From Stomorhina lunata (taxonomy: Eukaryota > Arthropoda > Insecta > Diptera > Rhiniidae): DNA of 64,000 nt. A program made the position numbers and the translations under genes. This document shows, piece by piece, positions 10,590 through 21,934 of this stretch. The stretch is taken from positions 109,177,468 to 109,241,467 of the forward strand of contig OW121743.1 in NCBI GenBank assembly GCA_933228675.1, read 5' to 3'. The notes beneath the pieces were generated by a model. That model did not search any database. It was given only the letters and a program-made list of their open reading frames with translations, and had not been told where the DNA came from. How positions within the stretch are numbered: the first letter of the stretch is position 1; the number at the start of each line of letters is the position of its first letter.

Positions 10590-11759
10590 GCGAGACAAAA
10601 TAAATACGAATTATAAGGCCTTTGCAATATGTCTACAGAAATTATTATTGTGGAAAAATTTTCGGTTATTTTATTATTTAGAAATTATGTTATTGTTATA
10701 ACTCCATACCACTGTACATCCATTTTTGACTAATAACCCCAATCAAAAATAAACTAGCACTCAAAACAGTTAACATAATAAAAATCTGTTATTTTTTAAA
10801 GCAAATCCATAAAATAATAAAAAAAATTATAATTTCTAAGAACCTTAATCAAAATTTTAAACGCTCTATAACTAAACAACTAGCCGGCGAAAAAATGTAT
10901 ATACCGACTACAAAATGTTTTAATTTTTGGTTATCATAAACGTTTTTGACATGTTAAACATCATCATAAATATTACGATTTTATAACCTTAAACTTAAAA
11001 CCGACAACAAAAACATTTGCCAAAAAAACGGCCAAAGATATTTTGTTTAAATATGCGTAACATTTTTGAACTTCTTTAAAACTTCTGGTATGTTTTTACG
11101 GTCATTTTTTTGATAACTTTTATTGATGATCTTTTTTTTTTCTTCGCGATCTTCCTTGTTTGAGTTTTGTACTTTCAAAACAGCACGCAAAAGAATTCAG
11201 TTTATGCTGTTTTGTTAATTTATAACTGCTAAAACTTTGTAGTTGATCTTGTTCCCTTTTTCTGTGTTTTTTTTTTTTTTTTTTGTTTTGTTTAACACAA
11301 AAAACGTTGAGGTCATAAATATTTAACAACATGTGGTCAATGATGTACCAGCGATCGAACCAACGATGGATCGATCGTTGCTAAATGTTCTCAAATCCTT
11401 TAAAAACGATCCATTTGAAAAATCAACAGTCAATATTAAATCAAATTTGTTTTTTGTTTTGTTTTTGTTATTGTGTGTTTAATGATTTTTATTATTGATC
11501 GTTTTGCCATAAAACGTTTAGTTTAATTATGGAGATTTTTGCTGGAAGAGTTTTGTTTTATAATTGTTTTAGTTGGAATTATAGAATTTGCTTTTGTGAA
11601 GTATTTTTTTATGTAAATTGTTCTTTGATCATCGTGAGTCATGTAATTAAATGATGTAGTAAAGATTTTGATATATTACAAAAATATTTTACCATATTTA
11701 TAGTAAATTCTTAGCTTATGAAAGAAACATGAGGATCATATAAAGAAAATCATGTTGTT
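10590..11759. other. AT-rich non-coding stretch
   Basis: No gene is supported. The stretch contains homopolymer T runs (about 11269-11284) and a GATCGATCG patch near 11370. Confidence 0.55.
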
Positions 11760-12466
11760 GTTATTATAATCTTAGGGAATGTGTAATACTCTGGTTAACG
11801 TTAATCATGTTATGATATGTTAATTACAACTGCTCTCATGAAATTAAATATGAAGTTATCAGTCAAAAAAAAGATTATTCCGGCTGAAGAAGTCTTGCAA
11901 AAATCGTAATTACACATTACACAAACTTGTAAGGAGTACTCCATAAGGGACTAGGACTATTCCAAAATTTCACGAAAATCGATCCACATTTGACCCTAGC
12001 TCCCATTAAAGACCTAATGACGGAAGTGAGCTCAATATACATACATCCAAGTCTCGAGAAAATGTTTGAATGATGACAAATTTATATCTTTATGGAAGAA
12101 CAAAAGTCATTGCTTATGTAAGAAACATCCTCATGTGGAATGTATAATACTCTGGTTTATGTCAATCATATTATGATAAAATAATAAAAAATAACATTAA
12201 TCATTATATTATTACGATATGTTATGTTATAACTGATCCCATGAAATTAAATTTGAAATTATCAGTCAAACAAAAGATTATTCCGGCTGAAGAAAATGTA
12301 AAAGTCTAGAAGAAATTGTGATTACCCATTACACAAGCTTGTAAGAAGTACTCTATAAGGGACTAGGACTATTGCAAAATTTCACGAAAACCGATCCAAA
12401 TTTGACCCTAGCTCCCATTAAAGACCCAATAACTTAAGTGAGCTCAATATACATACATCCAAGTCG
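11760..12466 (+). repeat. Tandem duplication (period about 412 bp) of a dispersed fly repeat
   Basis: Two diverged units (about 11760-12116 and 12117-12466) share the order TAATACTCTGGTT, AAGATTATTCCGGCTGAAGA, GGGACTAGGACTATT, TTTCACGAAAA and TTTGACCCTAGCTCCCATTA; CACGAAAA lies at 11971 and 12383. The last part, TTTGACCCTAGCTC, is also present in the fuller element at 30759-31532, so these are pieces of its 3' half. Confidence 0.75.
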
Positions 12467-12616
12467 AAATTTTTACTAAAAAATTTTTGGTATCCAAGTT
12501 TTTTAAAGAAAATTTTCGGTATCGAATTTTTTATAGAAAATTTTCGATACCAAAATTTTAGCTCCCATTAAAGACCCAATAACTTAAGTGAGCTCAATAT
12601 ACATACATCCAAGTCG
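12410..12616 (+). repeat. 93-bp satellite insert flanked by 57-bp direct repeats
   Basis: Bases 12410-12466 and 12560-12616 are identical over 57 bp (starting AGCTCCCATTAAAGACCC, ending ATCCAAGTCG). Between them lie exactly 93 bp of satellite (12467-12559), which match 15269-15361 with two substitutions. The structure is that of an insertion with a long target duplication, or of a copy-and-rejoin event at a staggered break. Confidence 0.88.
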
Positions 12617-12735
12617 CGAGAAAATGTTTGAATGATGACAAATTTATATCTTTATGGAAAAACAAGAAAGGCATTTGACCTCAGCCCGACCTTCTTACTT
12701 ATACAATAATACGAAAATTGCTGCCGAAATTGGGT
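12617..12735 (+). repeat. 3' continuation of the dispersed repeat
   Basis: Continues from the second 57-bp copy through GAGAAAATGTTTGAATGATG, matching 12059-12100, and ends with TTTGACC and CCCGACC phrases like those at the end of the 30759-31532 element. Array 4 begins directly afterwards. Confidence 0.65.
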
Positions 12736-15700
12736 AATATCTGTTTTTATAGAAAATTTTTTTATTAAAAATTTGCACAGAGAAAAAATTTTAAATATTT
12801 TTATAAAAAGTTTTTCGATATAGAAAAAATTATATGTAGACAAATTTTTAATATAGAAATATTAACTTTTTTGATATATAATTTTTATATAATTTTTTTT
12901 TTTCACATAAAAATGTTTATTTAAAAATTTTGATGCAAACTTTTAAATATAACATTTTTTGATGTAGAAATTTATATAGAAAATTTCTTGATATACAAAT
13001 TTTTATAGAAAATCTTTTTATTTAAAAATTTGTTTATATAACCCCTTTTTAACAAAGTTTTTGATATAAAATTTTTTATAGAAAATATTTTCATATTAAA
13101 ATTTTTGGATAAAAATTTTTTATAGAAAATTCTTTGATATAAAAAAATCGTTTTCCAATATACAAATTTCTTCAGAAAATTTTCTCATACAAAGATAATT
13201 TTTTGATAAAAATTTTTTTAGAAAAATTTTTGACAAAAAATTTTTTAGAAAAATTTTTGATAAGTAATATTTATAGAAAATCTTTTAAAGAAAAATTTTT
13301 AATTTACAAAATTTTTATAAAAAAATTTGTTGATATTAAAGTTTCATACTAAATTTGTTGATATAAAATTTTTCTAGATTTTTTTTTTGATATAAAGTTT
13401 TTAAAGCAAATTTTTTGATATTAAATTTGTATAGAACCTGTTTTTGATATTAAAAACTTGTTGTAGAAAATTGTTTGATATAAAAAGAGGGTTTTTCGAT
13501 ACACAAATTTTTATAGAAATTTTTTGGATAAAACATATAAAAATATATAAAGTTTTTAAAGAAAATTATTTGATGTTAAAATTTTTTGATATTAAAAAAT
13601 TGTTATAGAAAATTTTTTGATACAAAAAGAAGGTTTTTCGATGCACAAATTTTTGCAGAAAATTTTTTGATAAAAAATGTTTATAGAAAATTTTTTGATA
13701 AAAAATGTTTACAGAAAATTTTTTGATAAAAAATGTTTATAGAAAATTTTTTTATAAACAATTTTTTGATAAAAAATGTTCTATTTTTTGATAAAAAAAA
13801 ACTTTATAGAACATTTTTTGATAAAAAATTTATAGAACATTTTTTGATAAAAAATTTTTATAGAAAATTTTTGATAAAAAATTTTTATTGAAAATTTTTT
13901 GAAAAAAAATTTTTTGATAAAATATTTTTATAGAAAATTTTTTGATAAAAAATTTTTATAGAAAATTTTTTTATAAACAATCTTTTGATAAAAAATGTTC
14001 TATTTTTTGATAAAAAAATATTTTATTGAACATTTTTGATAAAAAAAAAATCTATAGAAAATTTTTTGTTAAAAAATTTTTATAAAAAATTTTTGATAAA
14101 AAAAGTTTATAGAACATTTTTTGATAAAAAATTTTTATAGAAAATTTTTTCTTCAAAAATTTTTATAAAAAATTTTTTGATAAAAAATTTTTTTAGAAAA
14201 TTTTTTCACAAAAAATTTTGATAGAAAATTTTTTCACAAAAAATTTTGATAGAAAATTTTTTCACAAAAAATTTTGATAGAATATTTTTTGATAAAAAAT
14301 TTTTATAGAAAATTTTTTTATAAAAAATTTTTATAGAAAATTTTTTGATAAAAAATTTTTATAGAAAATTTTTTGATAAAAAATTTTTATAGAAAATTTT
14401 TTGATAAAAAATTTTTATAGAAAATTTTTTGATAAAAAATTTTTATAGAAAATTTTTTGATAAAACATTTTTATAGAAAACTGATAAAAATTGTTATAGA
14501 AAATTTTTTGATAAAAATTTTTTATAGAACATTTTTTGATATTAAAATTTTTATACAAAATTTTTTGATATAAAAGTTTTTATAGAAAATTTTTTTATAT
14601 AAAAAATTTTACAGACAATATTTTGATACAATTTGATATATTTGTTGTAAATTTTGTTTTTTTAATTAAAAATGTTTATAGAAAATTTTAATCAAAAATT
14701 TTTTGAAATACAAATTTTTGAAAAAATTGTTTCGATATAAAAGTTTTTATAGAAAATTATTTGATTTAAAAATTTTTATAGAAGTTTTTTGATATAAAAA
14801 TATTTATTGAAAATTTTTTGATACTAAAATTTTTATAGAAAATTATAGAAATTTTTTTTTTATAAAAATTATCATAAAAAATTTTTTATTATAAAAGTTT
14901 TTATACAAAATTTTTTATTATAAAAAAATTTTAATAGAAAATTTTTTTATAATAAAAATTTTCATAGAAATTTTTTGATATAAAAATTTTCATAGAAATT
15001 TTTTGATATAAAAATTTTTTGTTGATGGAAAAAGTCTTATAGAAAATTCTGCGATATAAAAATTCCTATAGAAAATGTTTTGATATAAAAATTTTAATAG
15101 AAAATCTTTTGATAAACAAATTTTCATAGAAAAATTTTTGATATAAAAATTTTTATAGCAAATTTTTTGATTTTAGAATTTTTATTCAACTTCTGATTCT
15201 TGTTTAAGTCGTTGGTACTTTGAACTTTTATCGATATCAAAATTTATAATTAAAATTTTTTGGTATCAAAATTTTTACTAAAAAATTGTTGGTGTCCAAG
15301 TTTTTTAAAGAAAATTTTCGGTATCGAATTTTTTATAGAAAATTTTCGATACCAAAATTTTTATAGAAATTTTTTGGTACCAAAATTTTTATAAAAAATT
15401 TAAGGCACCAAAATTTAGGTAGCAAAATTTTTTTATAGAAAATTTCAATATTATTATTATTTATAAAAAATTTTCGGTATTCAAATTTTTAATAGAAAAA
15501 TTTAGGTATTTAAATCTTTTATAAACAATTTTAGGTACTATTTTTTTTTATAAAAAAAGTTCGGTACCAAAATTTTCGATATCAAAATTAAAAAAAAAAA
15601 AAATATAGTATCCAAATTTTAATCTTAAATCAAAAAATTTGCTATAAAAATAAAAATTTTTGTATCAACAAATTTTCTATAAAAATTTTTATATTAAAAA

Positions 15701-16480
15701 ATTTTCTATAGAAATTTTTGTATAGAAAAATTTTCAATAAAAATTTTTCTATCAACAAAAATTTGTATTTCAATTTTTCTTTTAATTTCGACATTGGAAG
15801 TTTTCTATAAAAAATTTGGATAATAATAATAATTAACAAAAATTTGTATTTCAATTTTTTTTTAAATTTCGACATTGAAAGTTTTCTATAAAAAATTTGG
15901 ATAATAATAATAATAATTAATTATTATTATCCAATTTTTTTATAGAAAACTTTCAATATCAATTTAAAAAAAAAATGAAATACAGATTTTTGTTGATAGA
16001 ATTATTTTTATTCAAAATTTTTCGATACAAAAATTTCTATAGAAAATTGTTTAATGTAAAAATTTTTATAGAAAATTTTTTGATAAAAAAAATTTTATTT
16101 TTATAGCAAATTTTTTAATTTTAGAATTTTTATGTAAAATTTTTTGCTAAAAATATTTTTGAATATAAATTTTATCAAAAAAATTTTCGATACAAAAATT
16201 TTTATATGAAATTTTTTTGAAATAAAAATTTTTATAAACAATTTTTTAATATAAAAATTTTTATAGAAAATTCTTTGATATACAAGTTTTTTATAGCAAA
16301 TTTTTCGATTTAAGAATTTGTATGTAAAGTTTTCTGAGAAAAAATTTTTTGAATATAAAATTTTTTTAAAAAATTTTCGATACAAAATTTTTTTTGGGAA
16401 AATTTTTTTGAGTAAAAATTTTTTGAGATAAAAAAAATTTTTATAGATAATTATTTGATAAACATATTTTCTATAGAAAG
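12736..16480 (+). repeat. Satellite array 4 (28-bp units with a GATA linker, mixed edges)
   Basis: The longest array. In its best part (about 13640-14530) the unit is 28 bp (G of GATA at 14347 and 14375): GATAAAAAATTTTTATAG then AAAATTTTTT. A local triplet of a CACAAAAAATTTTGATAG variant lies at 14206-14285. Edges use other linkers (GATATA, GGTATC). The span 15180-15600 includes a non-satellite patch (15186-15235) and GGTATC-type units like those of array 5. Minus-strand frames at 15642-15875 and 16101-16385 are by-products. Confidence 0.93.
15751..16003. repeat. Direct plus inverted triplicate of an ~85-bp segment
   Basis: A segment starting ATCAACAAAAATTTGTATTT and ending in TTTGGATAATAATAAT occurs directly at 15751-15832 and 15831-15917, then inverted at about 15917-16003. 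The inverted copy meets the second direct copy at an AATAATTAATTATT tip near 15910-15930, giving a potential hairpin with arms of about 85 bp and almost no loop. Confidence 0.8.
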
Positions 16481-18038
16481 TCTATTGAAACCCTTCTTTG
16501 TATAGAAAACCCGACTCCATATATTTTTTTGTTTAGAAAATGTTGCCTTAGTTATCTAAAGGGTCAATAACATTACAATAAAAATCCATATAAAACCTTA
16601 ATGAGTGTATATTTCAAAAAAAGTCATTACATCATTTAAGTTTTTACACAATGACTCATTCATTTGTCCTTACAACTTGTCAATACCAAAGTACATTTTT
16701 TTCCCAAAGGCCTCTTAAATACATAATCTTTACATGCTAACTTATCAAAAAAAAATATTTTATAACCAACATAAATATTTCAGTTTTTTCATTTTTCATC
16801 CGACTAAAAAAAAAACGAGAATAATGAAATGAATAACATTAAAAGATTTATATTGTTAAATACCAAAAAGCGAATAAAATTTTATTAACTAGCCTTTACC
16901 TTTTGGTTTAAAACAAAAAAGTAGATAAGGAAGAAAACTTAAAGTTTTTGTTTAAAAAAGAACATCTATATATTTTATGCTAATCCGTTTCGTTCCATCA
17001 AAACACTTTAACGAATTTGAAAAAAAAAAACTACGGGGGAAAAAAAGACGAAAAGAATGACCCAAGAAAACAAGATGAAAACGAGAAAAGATGGATGGAT
17101 TATGGACTGATAGCCAAAGTAATTTATGGTCATGTATTAAAAGAAGAGGAGTATGGTATAAAAAAGGCAAAGAAGAAGTTTATAACTTTCATATGAGAAA
17201 AAAACTAAAAAAATACAACTCAAAAGAAGTTGCGGTGATTAAAACTAAAATGCCATTTAACATCAACTTAACAAACCATCGAATAATAGCTTCAATAGGA
17301 AGATCAGCATCATCGTACATAGTCACTTTTAGGAAGTTTAAAGATTTTAATGAGTAAAAAGGACTCAAGAAGAAATTAACTAATCTATAACCTTGTTAAG
17401 GTTTAAAGATTTCCTTGAATTTTTTGTTTTTATTTTCCAAAGCCTTCAAGCATTTTATGTTTTAATGTAACATATAAAAAGTTAAATACCAGATATCCAA
17501 AAAAAAAATCTCAAAGAAATATAAACTTTAATCAATTTAGTTATGGTTCAATGATTTTTATTATTATTAGATTCAATTTGTGGCATCATTGGATTTCATT
17601 TTTATGGCCAAAGATTTCTTGTTTTTCACATAATATTTTTAGCTTCCTTGTTTTTCAACATCATCCCTCTTTCTAATTTTTTTTTTGTGTTTTTGGCGAA
17701 TTTGAGCCTCTAACATTTTCGGCATCTTTTGCCTAAACGCTTTATTTTCCTTTAATTGCTGGATTTTTGTTTTTATTTGATAACGAAATTTTTTTGCGAA
17801 ATACAAAGCGAAATCAGAAAACAATTTAGCTAAAATATCCCAAGGCTTTACTTTGTTCCTGGGTTCAAACGATATTCAAAGGGCATATGAAAATCATTAA
17901 AAAATTCATACAATAACTGAAACAAAAATAAGATTCAATTTGAAAATATTGTTTATATCAATTTCAGTTAAAAACAAATGGAAAAAATGTGTGGAAAACC
18001 AATGAAATAAATTGTATTTTTTCGTGATGAGAAAGAGT
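16481..18038. other. AT-rich non-coding stretch
   Basis: I see no recognisable gene. The open frame at 17091-17357 (+) would give an 88-residue lysine-rich peptide with no known domain, and 17639-17824 (-) is similar. Both are compatible with chance in A-rich DNA. Confidence 0.5.
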
Positions 18039-18040
18039 AC

Positions 18041-18075
18041 AGTGGGGGACAAAAGTTTAAGGATTAAACTAACCC
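18041..18075 (+). mobile_element. Possible Tc1-type transposon end
   Basis: TACAGTGGGGGACAAAAGTT resembles the outer terminus of Tc1-like elements (TA target followed by CAGTG, a few bases and CAAAAGT). No matching inverted end or transposase was found nearby; the following 100 bp lead into satellite array 5. A solo end or MITE relic is possible. Confidence 0.35.
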
Positions 18076-18854
18076 TTAATAAAAACAGATGAAATTTATA
18101 AAACGGGGTTTTTGAGGCTACTCACAGTAAATCCTTGAGCCTAGACTAAGGGACTCCCAATTTGGACCTTTTAACTTCGATATTAATTTTTTCCTTAAAA
18201 AAATTTCGATATTAAAATGTTTCCAGAAAAATTTTTTATAGAAAAATTTTCGTTATTAAAATTTTTATAGAAAAATTTTCGTTATTAAAATTTTTATAGA
18301 CAAATTTTTAGAAAATAATTGTCGTTACAAAAATTTTTGTAAAAACATTCTGTGGTGAAATTTTCATAGACAAATTTTCCTTATAAATGTTTTAACAAAA
18401 TTAAAATTTTCATTATAAAATTTTTATAAAAATTTTTACAGAAAAATTTTCGTTATTAAAATTTTTAAGAAACATTTTCGTTATTAAAAATTTTAAATAT
18501 TAAATTTTTTATAGAAAAATTGTTGTTAAATTTTTAAAGAAAAATTTTAGTTACTAAAATTAAAAAAAAAAATGTTTGTTTTTAAAATTTTTATAAAAAA
18601 AAATTTTCATTATTAAAATTTATATAGAAAAATGTTCGTTATAAAATTTAAATAAAAAAATTTTGGTTATTAAAGATTTTGTAAAAAAATTTCCTTTATT
18701 AAAATTTTAATAGAAAAATAAAAAAAAATTAAAATTTTATAGAAAAGTTTTCTTTATTAAAATTTTTTAGAGAAAAATGTGGGTCATAAAAATTTTAACA
18801 GAAAAATTTTCGTTTTAAAAATTTTTATGGAAAAATTTTCGTTCTTAAAATTTT

Positions 18855-19340
18855 TATAGAAAAATTTTTGTTGTTAAAATTATTATAGAAAAATTTTCGT
18901 TGTTAAAATTTTTATAGAAAAATTTTCGTTATTAAATTTTGTATAGAAAAATTTTCGCTAAAAAAACTTTTTATTGAAATTTTCCGAATTAAAATTTTTA
19001 TAGAAATGTTTTCGTTACTAAAATTTTTATAGAAAATTTTCGGTATCAAAATTTTTTATAGAAAGTTTTCGGTATCAAAATTTTTTATAGAAAATTTTAT
19101 AGAAAAATTTTTGTTGTTAAAATTATTATAGAAAAATTTTCGTTGTTAAAATTTTTATAGAAAAATTTTCGTTATTAAATTTTGTATAGAAAAATTTTCG
19201 CTAAAAAAACTTTTTATTGAAATTTTCCGAATTAAAATTTTTATAGAAATGTTTTCGTTACTAAAATTTTTATAGAAAATTTTCGGTATCAAAATTTTTT
19301 ATAGAAAATTTTCGGTACAAAATTTTTTATAGAAAATTTT
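18855..19340 (+). repeat. 243-bp higher-order duplication within array 5
   Basis: The segment 18855-19097 is repeated at 19098-19340 with few changes, including the idiosyncratic variants TTGTTGTTAAAATTATTATA and CGCTAAAAAAACTTTTTATT. The duplication spans the junction between the CGTTATT-type flank and the CGGTATC core. Confidence 0.88.
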
Positions 19341-20135
19341 CGTTATCAAAATTTTTTATAGAAAATTTTCGGTATCAAAATTTTTTATAGAAAATTTTCG
19401 GTATCAAAATTTTTTATAGAAAATTTTCGGTTCAAAATTTTTTGTAGAAAATTTTCGGTATCAAAATTTTTTATAGAAAATTTTCGGTATCAAAATTTTT
19501 TATAGAAAATTTTCGGTATCAAAATTTTTTATAGAAAATTTTCGGTATCAAAATTTTTTATAGAAAATTTTCGGTATCAAAATTTTTTATAGAAAATTTT
19601 CGGTATCAAAATTTTTTATAGAAAATTTTCGGTATCAAAATTTTTTATAGAAAATTTTCGGTATCAAAATTTTTTATAGAAAATTTTTGTTATCAAAATT
19701 TTTTATAGAAAATTTTCGGCATCAAAATTTTTTATAGAAAATTTTCGGTATCAAAATTTTTTATAGAAAATTTTCGGTATCAAAATTTTTTATAGAAAAT
19801 TTTCGGTATCAAAATTTTTTATAGAAAATTTTCGGTATCAAAATTTTTTATAGAAAATTTTCGGTGTCAAAATTTTTTATAGAAAATTTTCGGTATCAAA
19901 ATTTTTTATAGAAAATTTTCGGTATCAAAATTTTTTATAGAAAAGTTTCGGTATCAAAATTTTTTATAGAAAATTTTCGGTATCAAAATTTTTTATAGAA
20001 AATTTTCGGTATCAAAATTTTTTATAGAAAATTTTCGGTATCAAAATTTTTTATAGAAAATTTTCGGTATCAAAATTTTTTATAGAAAATTTTCGGTATC
20101 AAACTTTTTTATAGAAAATTTTCGGTATCAAAATC
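19270..20135 (+). repeat. Homogeneous core of array 5, about 30 near-identical 29-bp copies
   Basis: Unit-to-unit differences are rare single changes (GGCATC at about 19718, GGTGTC near 19862, a GAAAAG variant near 19944, TTGTTATC near 19687). Such uniformity points to recent amplification, or possibly to assembly collapse or expansion. Confidence 0.93.
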
Positions 20136-21135
20136 TTTTATAAACAATTTTTGGTACCACCATTTAAAAAAAAATCTTTACCAAAATTTTCGAAATGAAA
20201 ATTTTGTATAAAAGATTTTCGGTATCAAAATTTTTATAGAAAAATTTTTTATAAAAAATTTTTAGTATCGATGTTTTTTTTAGAAAATTTTTGGTATCCA
20301 AATTTTTTTGATAGAAAATTTTTATAGAAAAAATTTTCGTTATTAAAATTTTTCTAGAAAAATATTCGTTATTAAAATTTTTATAGAAAAATTTTCGTTG
20401 TTCAAATTGTTATAGAAAAATTTTCCTCATTAAAATTTTTAAAGAAAAACATTCGTTATTAAAATTTTTATAGAAAAATTTTCGTTATTAAAATTTTTAA
20501 AGAAAAATTTCCTTGATTTAAATTTTCATAGAAAAATGTTTGTTTTAAAAGGTTTATAGAAAAATTTTTGATATTATAATTTTTGTAGAAAATATTTGGT
20601 AATTAAAACTTTTATAGCAAAATTTGTATAGAAAAATTTTTGTTATTAAAATTTTTATCGAAATATTTTCATTTTCAAATTTTATAGATAAATTTTCGTT
20701 ATTAAAATTTTTATATACAAATTTTTGTTATTAAAATTTTTATAAAAAAAATTTTCGTTATTAAAAAAAAATATATATAGAAAAATTTTCGTTATTAAAA
20801 TTTGTATAGAAAAATTTTTGTTATTTAAATTTTTGTAAAAAAAATGTTCGTTATTAAAATTTTTATAGAAAAATTTTCGTTATAAAAATTTTTATAGAAA
20901 AATTTTCGTTTTTAAATATTTTTTAGAAAACTTTTCTTTATTTAAATTTTTACAGAAAAATTTTTGTTATAAAAATTTTTATAGAAAAATTTTCATTACT
21001 AAAATTTTTTTAGAAAACCTTTAGTTATTAAAATTTTTATAGAAACATTTTTATTATTTAAATTTTTACAGAAAAAATTTTTTATAAAAATTTTCGTTAT
21101 TAAAATTTTGAAAGAAAAATTTTTGTTGTAATTTT

Positions 21136-21934
21136 TTTGTGGGACATTCATAGCGATAAACCACAGCAAAACTCAAAGCCGACATTTTGGCAGACACACA
21201 CATTTGTTAAGGTTAAATTTAAAACCTTCCTGACAGCTAATGAAAGACCTTTTAAATAATATTATACTTTCTCATATCATGAATTAAAATATTTTAATGT
21301 ATCACAATAATTTAATTTTACATTAATAATAGTCTTTTTTTATCGCCCACACTGTACTTAGACATGTGTGTTAGTATCACACACATTCATATATGCATGA
21401 AATATATTTCGGTTTAAGTCCTGCCAGCAAAAATACAAAAATATTTTAACAAATATTAATACACCCAAAAAAGAAAAAAACGACGAGGCACAGAAAACAA
21501 TTACAATTTGTATTTCAACATTCTAAAAATATGAAATGCAGAACAAGGTCACAGAGAAAACATTTTAAAAATTTTTGTAATATTATCCTGTTTAATCTCA
21601 AAATACATAAATTTTGTTGCAAAGTAACAAAGAATTGTAGTAATACTTTTGCTAAAATCTGTACAAGAACGAGTAATAGCAATAACAACAACATGAGTAG
21701 TAATTCTTCATCTATTCAGCATCAACCATCCGTCAAAAATTTCAATTTTTTAGATTTGTTTTATAACAATTTTTGCTTTGTAAAAAAAATATAAATTTAA
21801 ATATGGCAAAAAAGAAATCATGAAAAATATACACTTACATAAAGTAGGCAAAAAAGGGGTATTAAATCCGGTCAGTATGTAAATGAATGGAATCATGAAA
21901 TTTAACTAGTTGACAAAATAACATAACATAATAA
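21136..21934. other. Non-coding stretch with one doubtful open frame (21531-21794)
   Basis: The plus-strand frame 21531-21794 would give 87 residues, with a basic, cysteine-containing first half and a Ser/Asn-rich second half. Homopolymer Asn and Ser codons are common in fly proteins, but no domain, signal peptide or splice site supports it, so it is not called as a gene. The upstream part is AT-rich with no other feature. Confidence 0.4.

Larger units (their letters stand above)
18180..21135 (+). repeat. Satellite array 5 (29-bp units: CGTTATTAAA flanks, CGGTATC core)
   Basis: The array has a symmetric layout. Diverged CGTTATT-linker units fill about 18180-19050 and 20320-21135, with a highly uniform CGGTATC core between. 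The uniform unit is 29 bp (CGG at 19456 and 19485): CGGTATCAAAATTTTTTATA then GAAAATTTT. Orientation is ATAG-forward throughout. Young centre and old edges are the pattern expected for unequal crossing-over. Confidence 0.95.

Noticed and set aside
11352..11380. GATCGAACCAACG resembling an inverted tRNA B box
   Set aside because: No A box at the right distance and no cloverleaf arms.
17091..17357. 88-codon lysine-rich frame
   Set aside because: Length is unremarkable for A-rich DNA and no motif is visible.
21531..21794. 87-codon frame with Asn/Ser runs
   Set aside because: Homopolymer-like runs are suggestive, but there is no domain, signal or splice support; left as doubtful in the stretch description.
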